Assembly (NCBI GenBank): GCA_028023455.1
Contig: JAQFVV010012394.1
Location: 30,084,010-30,148,009 of the forward strand
Source: Epiperipatus broadwayi
Taxonomy: Eukaryota > Onychophora > Udeonychophora > Euonychophora > Peripatidae
DNA length: 64,000 nucleotides
Direction: 5' to 3'
In this document: piece by piece, positions 24,635-35,589 of the stretch
Numbering within the stretch: position 1 is the first letter of the stretch
How the letters are laid out: every line of letters begins with the position of its first letter
Notes under the pieces: model-generated
Seen by the model: only the letters and a program-made list of their open reading frames with translations
Told to the model about the DNA's origin: nothing
The model's database searches: none
Translations under genes and position numbers: made by a program

Positions 24635-25175
24635 TGAAATATTCTCTTCTCTTCTTTAGGCATTGCTGGTCTGATCAATGATGAGAGATCAAAATTCACG
24701 AATAGTAAATTTAAGATGATATGTTGACTAATTAGGTTCTTCTCTCAAAGGCAAAAATGAGTTGAAATTTTGTTTATATATTTATTTATAAGAATTCTTC
24801 TGACTTCCCCATTTTTATAAGATGAGGATTTAATTCTTTTAAATGTTGCCTTAGACAGAAAAGTCTAATTGGTTTGAAAGTCCCTTTAAATTCAGCAATC
24901 AAAAATCTGAAGGTCATAGATTCAATGCTCATGCTATTACTTGTCAGACCATCAATATCTTTAAAAAGGAACAATAACACTATTCAAAATGTTATTGTAT
25001 AGGAACCTACGTATTATTACTAATAGAGGAATGCATTTGAAAAGTGCAAATTAAAATTTTTAATTTTTCTAAAACCTTTAACAATTAATATTAGATGATG
25101 GAAATATTTACAATTCTCAACTATATTTTTGCTATGAAAAAAATTGACATTGCACTTAACTGAAATAATGCTTAT

Positions 25176-26162
25176 ACACCTGGGTCTCTTTTTATGCGGA
25201 CTTATTTAACACGATTTTGAAGTTACACAATTCGTGTTTCACCAGAAGTGTGTTAAATAAGTCCACGTAAAAAGAGACCCAGATGTATGAACTCTAATAA
25301 TGCGCTATTACTTTAAATAATAAATTTCGTGCACTTACGTTATATTGAAAGTAATAGCACATTATTGGAATTCGACTTTCATCTTAGTAATTTCAATATT
25401 TTCAGTGCTTTATAATAGTAAGATTTTATGCAATAATAAAATTAAAATCATAATTTCCACATTTTATATATACACACATTAAAATTTACCAGTTTATAAT
25501 GTAAATTTGTTCAAACATTGTACGTGTTAATTCTGCATTTTAAATCACATTCTGTTTTTGCTTTTTTAAAAAAAACGTAATCATTTAATGTCCACAAGTT
25601 TATTTTTAAAAGGTCGATAATAGCAGTGGGCACAATTAAAATCTTATTTTTAATTGTAATTAACAATTTAAAAATTACTTACTGTGACTTGAAATTAATG
25701 TGAAATTTGATTTTTAAATGGAATTGAAAATTAAAGACAAAAATAAGAATTTAATTTTTAGTTGTTAGTTTCATAAACAATTAATAAAATCATCATCTCA
25801 AAGATTAATTACTAATTACGTTGTCACCAGAAAACCACTGTTACAACATGAGTGTGAAGTTGACGCTAGTTGTTTGCAAACGAACATGTTATTTTGAATA
25901 AAATTAAATATTATAGTTAAAAAAAGTTTGTCATCAATTTTTTTCAAATTTGAAATTTTTTATTAGTCATATTTTATTTCCTTATTTTTTTTTGTGTGAA
26001 TTTTAAAGTAATTTTACATTGGTGCTTTGCTTTTATGCGAATTTTGAAAAATCACAGACCGCTTCCCCCCTTTTTCAATGTAAGTTACATCTATTTTAGC
26101 ATGATTTTGTTTGCACATGTTTTCTGAGGAACATATCTATCGCGTAAAATGAGACCCAGGTA
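25176..26162. mobile_element. Putative DNA transposon remnant with nested inverted repeats
   Basis: The outer ends match as inverted repeats: ACACCTGGGTCTCTTTTTAT at the left, and CGCGTAAAATGAGACCCAGG at the right. An inner hairpin lies at 25180-25275 (GTCTC...GCGGACTTATTTAACAC against GTGTTAAATAAGTCC...GAGAC). A third inverted pair surrounds 25293-25365 (TAATGCGCTATTACTTT / AAAGTAATAGCACATTA). No transposase frame is present. The whole could be a 1-kb non-autonomous element, or a short MITE whose end was duplicated. Confidence 0.5.
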
Positions 26163-26299
26163 TATTATAGAATGTTTACTTCTTTCATGAAAACCATGCT
26201 CAAATTCATGGTAAAACAAACTTTAGGAATTCCTACATTGCTCTTTTTTTTAATATGACTAATCCTAGGTATGATATTATAATAGAGAACTCCATAGTA

Positions 26300-26640
26300 T
26301 CATACCTACCAAATTGAAGAACATATTAATTGATTATACGACTGAAATTTTCTGGAGCATCCTTAAATAAAACTTTTCTAATACCTTTATAGTGCACCAA
26401 TAGGATGTCCATGATTCACATCCATGTAATAAGTTAGGTGAATTAATAGCTTTATATAGCATTGACTTAGTTCCAATAGTTATTTCCCTATGATGAAATA
26501 TTCTATCTTTTAACATATTAAAAATAGCAGCAGAAAAACGGAATCAGTTGAGTTCCTTAACATCTAAATCCAGCTTCCTACTTATAAAACTACCAAGATA
26601 TTTAAACTAGTTTACATTCTCAAGTTGATAACTATACAAA
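26300..26640 (-). pseudogene. LINE reverse-transcriptase thumb/C-terminal fragment
   Basis: The minus strand reads VN-stop-FKYLGSFISRKLDLDV, then a stop, then an open frame with MLKDRIFHHREITIGTKSML and NSPNLLHGCESWT. FKYLG is RT motif E, and the (L/Y)G-x-E-S-W-T block is the usual C-terminal region of RTE- and jockey-like ORF2 proteins. Only about 110 residues remain. It is in the sense orientation relative to the collagen gene, unlike most LINE pieces here. Confidence 0.7.
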
Positions 26641-26654
26641 CATAATTATATATA

Positions 26655-27065
26655 TATATAAATAGTCAAAATAAGAGTCATAGATCAATTTATAGATCAC
26701 ATGACCCTATCTCTTAAGCTTGTAAGTTATAAACAGTGAGAATTGCCAATTCCTCTACAAGCTTTATGATAAATGCTTAGCCAGAGCCAGCACTTAAAAT
26801 ATCTCTGTCATGAACCCCTCCCCAAACCCCTGATCATGGTTTTGTGCTTTGGCACTCCTCAGAGAGGACACCCCTGACCATGGTTTCATGCTTTGGCACT
26901 CCTCAGAGAGATGTCAAAGAGGTGTCCTCTCTGAGGAGTGCCAAAGCATGAAACCATGGTCAGGGGTTTGGGGAGGGATTCCTGACAGAGATATTTTAAG
27001 TGCTGGCTCTGGCTAAGCATTTATCATAAAGCTTGTAGAGGAATTGGCAATCCTCACTGTTTATA
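26655..27065. mobile_element. Repeat family B, copy 1: 338-bp hairpin
   Basis: From 26728 to 27065 the DNA is an almost perfect palindrome: TATAAACAGTGAGAATTGCC at the left is answered by GGCAATCCTCACTGTTTATA at the right, and each arm carries ATGCTTAGCCAGAGCCAGCA or its complement. The centre holds a second copy of the GCTTTGGCACTCCTCAGAGA block. The lead-in AAATAGTCAAAATAAGAGTC also occurs before the 57.4-kb copy. It is non-coding and G+C-richer than the surroundings. Confidence 0.8.
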
Positions 27066-27559
27066 ATTATATATATTTGTTAAAAATTATGTAAATTTTA
27101 TAAAATAATCATTGCAAAAGTTGCTTTTATAAATAACAATGTACGTGGAATTACTTATGATTATCTGTTTTACTCTGATGATTTCAAGTATATGTAACTT
27201 TCTTTTCTAAGTTTAAATAATAATTAAAAAAAAAAAAAATACAGAAAGCAAAATAGAAAGAAAGAAAAAAAAAATAGACAGAAGAATAAAAGAAGACAAT
27301 ATTTTCATAAGTAAATATTATTAGTAACAAAAAAAAAAATTGCGTAGAGAGTGTAATAAATTATTTGTAGTATCAAATATTAAATTAAAAAAAGAAAATG
27401 AAATTCTTAAAAAATTACCGTTTAAAATAATTAATAAAAAGTTCATTTTATTATACTGTATTAAATTTAATTTAGACTCAGATACAACAATTAAAAAGAA
27501 TTTATGAAAGATCAATTTTTATTTAAAACCATTCTCAATAGACAGCGCTAGTTTACAAA

Positions 27560-28085
27560 TAGCCGAGTTTAGCAAAAAGCAAGGTGAAAATGTTTGTGAG
27601 ATTACAATTACGGATAGTTAAAAAAGAGTGAAAATAGTTTTTAATTGGATTTTGAATAAAAAATCAAACAACAGAGGGGATGAGAAAAGTAATTAGATAT
27701 GTTAAAGAACTGAAAAAATGATTTTATGTCTATTGATGAACATGTTATGAAGATTATATTATATATATTTAATTTCAAGTATATTATATATAATTTTAAT
27801 CTAGATGTAATTAGAGGGAATTTGAACCCAGACTTTCAAATTCCTTTCAGTCCGAAATACGTATATTGGAGATCATTTATTATTTCCCCATGTATGTGGT
27901 CGTGTGTATCGGTTATATCAGATGGGATGGGAGACCTAAGGACGCTTAGAAGATTATATTAGTAAAGATTGGGACAGGAGAATAATTTCACTAATAAAAG
28001 ACAGAAAGATGGAAATCGGATATGGAGAATAAAATGTTTGAATATATATAGAAATAAGCAGGCTATTAGGTATGGAGAATAATTT
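27560..28085 (+). mobile_element. Relic of the PHD-esterase LINE ORF2, interrupted by another repeat
   Basis: At 27570-27735 GTTTTTAATTGGATTTTGAA and GATGAGAAAAGTAATTAGAT correspond to the FNWVMSKGQ...VRKVMRY region of copy 1 (about 7270-7345). After about 190 bp of unrelated DNA, 27950-28080 resumes with GATTGGGACAGGAGAATAAT and TTTGAATATATATAGAAATA, matching about 7425-7545. The inserted stretch resembles one arm of the MITE at 45.8-46.4 kb (CATGTATGTGGTCGTGTGTA). This is a fourth, oldest piece of the family. Confidence 0.65.
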
Positions 28086-28554
28086 CATTATTTCCTGGAG
28101 CTCTTTCATTCCTCGAGAGTTAATTATTAAGATCACTTCTCTTAATTTTTTTTTCCTTCTCTTTTTATTCATAAGTACATAAGATTTTGTATTTGGTTGT
28201 TATATTATTATATAGTTTTTTTTGTAGACCCCTTCTATACCATTTATAATGTTTTTTTTTTTGTAATAAATGTTTTGTTATTTTTACTTTTTTCTCTTTA
28301 GATATTCTTGCCTATTTATAGTTACATTTCTTTAAATATTTGAAAACCATGCACTCTTTCCGTTTGTATTTATCATTAACTTATCATCATTTTGAAAAAT
28401 TCCAAGCATTCAATTCTTTTAAATGACTCACTATAAAATATTGTCAAATTATTTCATACATTACCTTTACCCGGTTCAAAATTTACTAATGAATGCTTAC
28501 CTTTTTTATATTCTTTATTGTATATTTTTTATTGTATAGTTGTTTTTTTATCGC

Positions 28555-28602
28555 TCTTATCCCCGTCGGATAAGATCGATTGTTTTTATCGACCTTATCC
28601 CG
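28555..28602. repeat. Small G+C-rich hairpin
   Basis: GGATAAGATCGAT and ATCGACCTTATCC face each other across a 7-base T-rich loop, in a short CpG-rich patch (to about 28622) that contrasts with its surroundings. The function is unknown. Confidence 0.5.
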
Positions 28603-29018
28603 GCCGAAGCTGTCACCGACGTCTCTTAATATTTTAAAACACGTTTACATTTAATGAAATATATTTAAAAGTTAAGAAATATTATTTGCTGTATTATCTT
28701 TCTTCATAGCTTTTGTGGCTTGATGATCTCTTTTTGAATCTATTAAATATCTTGCATAGTTTGGAGCAATGATAGATTAGCAGGCTTTGGAGCTCAAGGT
28801 ACCTGAATTACAGTCCAGCCCCATCACTTCCAGCCCCCATTTTCTTGTAAATTCACAAACAATGAAAACATTCCGCTACTTTATGTATATCAGGTATATT
28901 CTAGTCTTGAAAGTACATGATTGTAGCATCTTTGGATTTTATTGTAAAAAAAAAAGAAAAGAATTGATAACATCACATTATTAATATTTCCTATATTTAT
29001 GCAAGCTGTTAAAATAAT

Positions 29019-29274
29019 GGCAAACTTTCCAGACAGTAGTGACACTTAGTGCAAGCCATAGTAATCAATAGAAGCTAAAAGGTTGGTGCACAAAACCCTA
29101 CCCAGTGTCTACTCATCCAATTCCCTGTAATTGGTTTCTAGCTTATAACTTTCATCACTGAGGAATTTGAATCTGAGAACACTGTACCTAGAAACTATTT
29201 TGGGGAGATAGGGATTTTATGCACAAACCTTCTACCATCCATTAGTTACTATAGGTGGCACTACTGTCCAGAGA
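29019..29274. mobile_element. MITE family A, copy 3, cut at its right end by LINE copy 3
   Basis: The left end reads GGCAAACTTTCCAGACAGTA then GTGACACTTAGTGCAAGCC. The right arm reads ATAGGTGGCACTACTGTCCA and then stops within about 20 bp of where the terminus should be, where LINE copy 3 begins. The interior has ATGCACAAACCTTC and GTGCACAAAACCCT as the inner inverted pair. The LINE appears to have inserted into or beside the MITE, with loss of its tip. Confidence 0.75.
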
Positions 29275-29279
29275 GTATA

Positions 29280-31422
29280 GAGGATAGAGTGATAGAAAAC
29301 ATGAAAGCATATAGTAATGGGAATATTAGGTTTACAAAAAAAGGAACTGAATGAGGTAGAGAAAAAATTGAAAAGTGGAAAGGCAAGAGTTTTAGATGGA
29401 TGGGCAGCAGAGATGGTAATGAATTTAGGATATAGGGCAAAAGTAAAGTTATTATCCTGTTTTAATAAGATGGCACAGAATAGAGTTTTTCTGAGTAGTT
29501 GGAGTAATACAAGAGTAAGATTATTATTTAAAGGAAAGGGTAAGGATCATAGAAAGTTAAATAATTATAGATCAATAATGATAACATCAGTTTTATATAA
29601 AGTTTTTTCATATATGGTGGCTAGAAGAGTTGTAAAATGGATGGAAGGGAATAATGTAGTCAGGGAAATGCAAGGAGGTTTTAGATTAGATAGGTGTATA
29701 GGAGATAGTTTATTTGTAGTTACACAACTTATAGATATGAGTAGGAATTCAGGTAAACAATTATATATGAGTTTTATAGATATAGAGAAGGCATATGATA
29801 GAGTAAATAGAAATAGATTATGGATAAGTTTAGAAAATTTGGAAATGGATGAAGCTTTAGTGGATATTATTAAGAAATTATACAAAAATAATTATTATAT
29901 ATATCAATTAGGGAATATAGAATCAGTTAAAGTTAAAAATGGGGTGGAACTAAGGCAAGGATGCCCTATGTCACCTATTATGCTTGTGTTGTATTTGAGT
30001 GAAATGAAAAGAGCAACAGAAAGATTAGAAAGAGCAATAAAGATACCGTTAATAGGTAGTAAGGAGTATATATTTTGTCAGGTCTTTTTTTTGTCACTCA
30101 TATATTTTTGTGTGCAGAAAGAAGAGAATATATGGAAGTTATGCCGAGTACATGTGCAAGGGTGGGTAAAGAGATGAGGATTAAATTTAGTGAAGAAAAA
30201 TCAAATATAATGATTGTTAATATTGGGGAAAGAGAAGATGTAGAATTTTTATTGGGAGATATTAAGTTAAGTGTGGTGAATAGATATAGTTATTTGGGAA
30301 TTATTTTAAGTAATCAGAAAAATTATTTGGATGAATGGGAGAAAAAATTGATAAATGAAGCAAAGAAAAGAAAGGGATGATAAAGAAATTAACAGTGTTT
30401 TCATATAATAAGTATGATGTAGCTAGAATTATATGGAAAGGAGATACAGTAGCAGGGTTAACATATGGTAATGATGAATTATGTGTTAGTAAAGGGGTAT
30501 TAAATTACTTAGAAAACATTCAAAGGGAAGTAGAAAGACATGCATTGGATGCAGATGTATGGACAGCATGGGAGAAAATTCAAGGAAAAATGGGATGATT
30601 AAGTTTTCATATGAGAGATGCAAAAAGTAAAATAAAAATGTTTGGTAAACTGCAGTTTATGGATAATAAAAGAATAGCCAAAATACTATTCAATTGTGTT
30701 ATGAGTAAAGGTCAGGCAACAAGATGGGTGAGAAAGGTAATGTGGTATGCAAAAGATTTGGATAAAGAATTTATATCAGTATATTTGAACAAAAGATGGG
30801 ATGATTGTGTTAGGAGGATTGTTGAGTGTTATAGTGGCAAGGAATGGGATAAAAGAATAGATTTATTAATAAAAAATAGGAAGTTAGAGAGATGGAGAAC
30901 TAGTATGGAGATTAAAAAGAGTTTAAATATATCTAGAAATAAACAGAATATCAGGTGTGAGTTAATATATGATAATAGTAAGGAAAGTAGTTTATTTTTA
31001 AGGCTTGAATGAGAACTTTAGCAACAAGAGACTATACATGTAAATGAAAAAATATGAGTGATGTAGTCTGTAAATTATGTAAGAAAGGAATAGAAAATAT
31101 TAGGCATCTTTTAGATGAATGTAAATGCTTGGAAACAGAAAGATCACATATAATGAAGCTATGGAAGAATAAATATGAAAAAAGTGATTATACAGAAAGT
31201 GGATTATTGGTTTTTATGCTGGGTTTGGGAAAAGATAAGATGGATTTAGATATAAAGGTCACAGAGTTGACAAAGATTGTGATGTGAAAATGGGATGGAG
31301 CAGAATATGGGAAAACTTAGACTGGGGAATGGAAAATGAAGTGGCTAACAGGCTTCTCTGGACATAATTGCTGAGATATTCTTGACTTCGTTTAAGGAGA
31401 AGCTACAGTACATCACATCACA
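29280..31422 (+). mobile_element. 5'-truncated copy 3 of the PHD-esterase LINE
   Basis: This copy begins at the equivalent of about 5870 in copy 1 and ends in CATCACATCACA. Long stretches are near-identical to copy 1, so the two are recent relatives. It contains RT motifs 0-B, then a one-base loss in the GGTAGTAAGGAG run near 30060 that shifts the frame. The next frame (30075-30380) carries FVTH where FADD belongs, so both catalytic aspartates of motif C are gone. Further frameshifts occur near 30377 and 30600. The C-terminal knuckle is intact (CKLCKKGIENIRHLLDECKC). Confidence 0.93.
29317..30177 (+). pseudogene. Reverse-transcriptase fragment of LINE copy 3
   Basis: The open frame covers RT fingers and palm: LNEVEKKLKSGKARVLDGWA, LLFKGKGKDHRKLNNYRSI, MQGGFRLDRCIGDSLFVVTQ, FIDIEKAYDRVNRNRLW (motif A) and LRQGCPMSPIMLVLYL (motif B). 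After the frameshift near 30060 the last 30 residues are out of frame. The endonuclease is missing because of 5' truncation, so it cannot be functional. Confidence 0.88.
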
Positions 31423-31769
31423 TAATGTTTTAATTTGTAATATGCTAATATTTTTTCCTCTGAATTTCACAAGACTATTAACTCTTTTATTTATACTTAT
31501 TATTTTTTCTTTCTTTTGAAAATTTTATAAAATTTGTATTTATATAACATTTTTTTTATATATTATTGTTTTATTATAAGAAATAGTTTAATTTCATAAA
31601 TATAATTAATAAATGGTCTTGCAACATGTGCATATGCATTTGAAAAATTTGAGGGGGGTAAACACAGTATTAATTAAGCCCAAATATTGATGGGATATTG
31701 TATCTAGTCATAAATATGTGCACCATATTCACAGATAATTTAACAAAACACAATTTGGCTATTCTTCGA

Positions 31770-32113
31770 TTTTGTTTGTTATTATGGAAGCCTTTGAGAT
31801 GTTATCATGGAGAAGAATAGAAAAAAATATTTGGTTGAATAAAATGACACCTGAAGAAGTTATGAAAAGAGTAAGTGAAAAGAGAAGATTGATTAAGAAA
31901 ATGAGAGGTAGAAAAAAAAACTGGATTGGATATATACTAAGAAGAAAGGATGGAAAAGATTGACATTTCTGGATAACACAAGAAATAGGAAGAGATGTGT
32001 GGAATTGAAATGCTGGTCATTGAAGAGAATGGAGTAGATAAATGGATGAAATTTGTGAAGTGATGCTCTGTGGATCAATCTATGTATTGGAGTATTATTG
32101 ATGATGATGATTA
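31770..32113 (+). mobile_element. RTE-like LINE 3' fragment
   Basis: The plus frame reads MEAFEMLSWRRIEKNIWLNK, EEVMKRVSEKRRLIKKMRGR and KNWIGYILRRKDGKD. This is the usual C-terminal block of RTE-group proteins (W-x-G-x-(V/I)-x-R-R-D/K). The sequence ends in TTGATGATGATGATTATTA, the tail type seen in the other RTE pieces. It differs clearly from the 60-61.8 kb family, so a second RTE lineage is likely. Confidence 0.75.
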
Positions 32114-35100
32114 TTAATAATATTAAATTATTTTAAAATTAGTTGTATCCATTATTTACTCAATTATAAATCTGATTGAATATCATATAATAGACTTATA
32201 TATACAATTGTGCATAACGTAATCTGTGGAAAAAAGTTTCAATTGATCTCAAGTTATGCTAGTTCATGATAGAGCAATTGTTTAAGAAGTAATAGGAATA
32301 AAAAAATCAGACCTTCAATTGAGTAGTGTCAGAAGGATATAGAAATAATCTTATCTTCAAAGCAAGTGAAACGGATTTGTATTATCCAATAATCAATTCA
32401 AATGAAGAAATAAGTATTACTATAGCTAAGGGTATATAATTAGTTCATCAAAATCCCATTCAATGAGATCATATTTTAAGTAAATTGAGTTACGTAAATC
32501 AATGATGATGAGCATTTCTGACAATGATATGGGGACTGACTGACCAGTATCATGCTGGAAAATAAAATTTTGGTTGTGAACATGTTTTGGCATTGATGCT
32601 TTAGCTTAACAGTTAGTCCTTTGATATCTAATGACCATGTCATATTGTATGATCATCAGATGATTGTTTTTATGATCAATATTGCTGTCCACATTATCCC
32701 ATCATTGGACTCTCCAGTACATATACATTAATACACACAATTATATATATATTGTAACTATATATTTAGTCATGTAGGTTGAATATTTTCTGTAACGTGT
32801 TAACATTTTTTGTTAGATTATATTAAGTAAGTTTTCTTCTTGATGTTAACTTATGAAGTTTTGGCTAAAAGTTGTATATTATATATTAAAATTATTTACT
32901 TAGCACATTTAAATATTAATTTCTTAAGAAATACTAATTAGATTATTTAATGTTTGATTAAAAATCCCAGTTACTAGTTTAGATCTAAATAAGAATTAGT
33001 CTAAAGCGAGTTATGTTTTAGGTATAGGCAGTTAATAAAATTGTTTTATTCTGTAAAATATGGTTATTTAATTTTCATTAGGATCTCTGTTAGTTAGTTT
33101 TAAAATAATAATTTATAAACTATTAGTTCATGTAAGAGTCATTTAAAACCAGAATTTAGAAATGTTGAGTTTAAATATGATTAATTGTCACAAATTTCCA
33201 TTTAATAAGTTTTTAAATATGTAAAAAGTTAACTTTATTTCTTTTAGAATAATGTTTATCTGTAATATATGTGTGTGAATATTGGTACTTGTGTTTGAAT
33301 AAATGGAACATTTAAAAAAGAATTTTTAAAAGTTATATATATATTTTTTTAAAGTACTTTTAAATAAAGATAGTTTTAAAAAGGATTCTGGAAATAAAAT
33401 AATGAGTATATTTTGAGTGGAAAGTATATAATTTACAAATATAAGTAAATAATTAAATTAGTTAAATAAATTATTTATTTAATAATTAAATTGCAATTAA
33501 TAAAGTTCATTCTCAGTCTAGATATCATGTAACAGATAGTCTGGATTAAAAAGTTCAAGGTCAGGTTAATTAATTATGAAAGTTTAAAACTAAATCAGTA
33601 ATTTTAACATCCTACCTTTGTATTTAAATGGGATTTATTGAATTGAAACTGTGAAGAACAGACATGCACAAGTGTTTGGATATAAAAAAAACAGAAAATA
33701 ATAGTTAAAATGTGTATTGAAATTATTACTGAAATTATTTTGAATGGATTTTGTTTCATTATTTTACATCAGTTTAAAAGCTTTTAATTGATTTTTCTTT
33801 TATCATTTCAAATGTTTAAATAAAAGAATTAAAAGTTATCCATAGAAGTACTACCCTCAAGTATATGTTTAACCAGCCCATCAAGCAGTAAATCATGGAA
33901 AGATGCTAAAAATATTAATTTTGAAAAGGAAATTAATGGGAAAATAAGTACAAATTGGAAGCATATGTTTACTTTTTCCTTATTTTAAAGTCATCAATTA
34001 ATTTGAAATTTTGGTTGTAATCATTGCTTTCAACACTTTAATATTTTAAATCATTATTAATACTAATTTTACTTATTAATGACATACTTATTAGATGTTT
34101 GATAAAACCCTGACCAAAGATGAATAATTAATGAATAATTTTATGAAAGAGAATCACTTTTAATCTGTTTTGAAAATACATATAAAAGTAATTATATATT
34201 TGTCAAATTAAAAGTATAATAATGATGAATTATTGTGGATGCATTGATTGTATTAAAAACAGAAGAAATTCCTAAATTTCTATGATTTAGAATTATATTA
34301 TATAATCTTAAAGAAAGAAAGCCTTAAAAATCAGCTTCTTAAATAAGGCTTTATTACTTTAATTTTCTACTGATGCAGATAAGCTAAAATTAAATTGATA
34401 TAATTAGCCATTCTGTATTAATCTGCCCATTTATTTAGAATATTTTCTAAATTGTTTATTTGTTATGAAATATATTACTTTACTTTAAAAAAAAGAAATG
34501 TTTCAAACTTAAGTCATATTTAATATTATTAAAATGTGTGAATTTTATAATTTGGAACTTTACAAATAACTGTTATTATTTAATATCCTTTGTCTGCTCT
34601 TATTTCCTCGAATTTGTGCTTTAATTATGAACCTTATTTAAAAGGAATTTTTGCTCTTAATTATGATAAGTGTATTTTTATCTGCTCAAGGGAAAACTGT
34701 ATTGCAGTATTTTCTTAATGAAGATTCAAAAAGAACTTGAATGAAAAAGGATTATTTTTATTATGAGATAAAAATAACTTAAATCCCTAATCCAAAATGC
34801 TAAAAGAAGATACTTATTGTGTCTACATAATTTTTTTTATATATTTTAAATTTACTATTGATATCATGTAATTATAATTTATATCTTATATTTAATTGCT
34901 ATTTTTATTTAAGGTGTTGTAAACTGTATCATCTATTTGGTATTTGTACATGAACACACTTGGGTAAGAAATATTAAATAAAAAGGTTTATTTTATAAGT
35001 TACTTTTTGTTATTATTTAAAATTCTTTTATTTGTTGTTTCAGTCTAAATGAATTATTTACCCAGGCAGGGTATAGCAGCCTTTTATAATATAAATGATT

Positions 35101-35589
35101 AGGAATAAATGTGTTATAAATGGTGTATATGAGAAATGAAATAGCTTATAAATTTGAATGTATTTCACATTATGCAATTATTATTTATTGGCATACACAG
35201 AGTATTTTCAAAATTAAAACTTTATTTACACCTTAGAGTAAATACAAAAGAAATCAATGATAGGATAAAATTATATCAATAACAAAGCAAGTATGAAAGA
35301 AACATAAATAAATAAATATAAATAAAATCAAAGATTACACTAAGGCAGGGCATCATATGCATAATTAGCTAGGAATATAAAGTAAGTCAAACCTATATAT
35401 AAGGTTTGGAAATTCCACTGATTAATGGTTATCCTGGTCCAAAGAGTAACGAGGGCTATAACAATATTTACAAGTTGATATAGATAATTTAATTGTACAG
35501 TATGGAACTAATGCAAAGTTTATGTATTAAATATATAGGATGTGTGAAAGATCTACATAGTTAAAGTTTAGATTATTCTTAGGTGAAAG
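32114..35589. other. About 3.5 kb of intronic DNA, nothing recognised
   Basis: Extremely A+T-rich (long ATTTAAAT-type runs), without open frames, RT motifs, collagen triplets or repeats shared elsewhere in the window. Confidence 0.55.
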
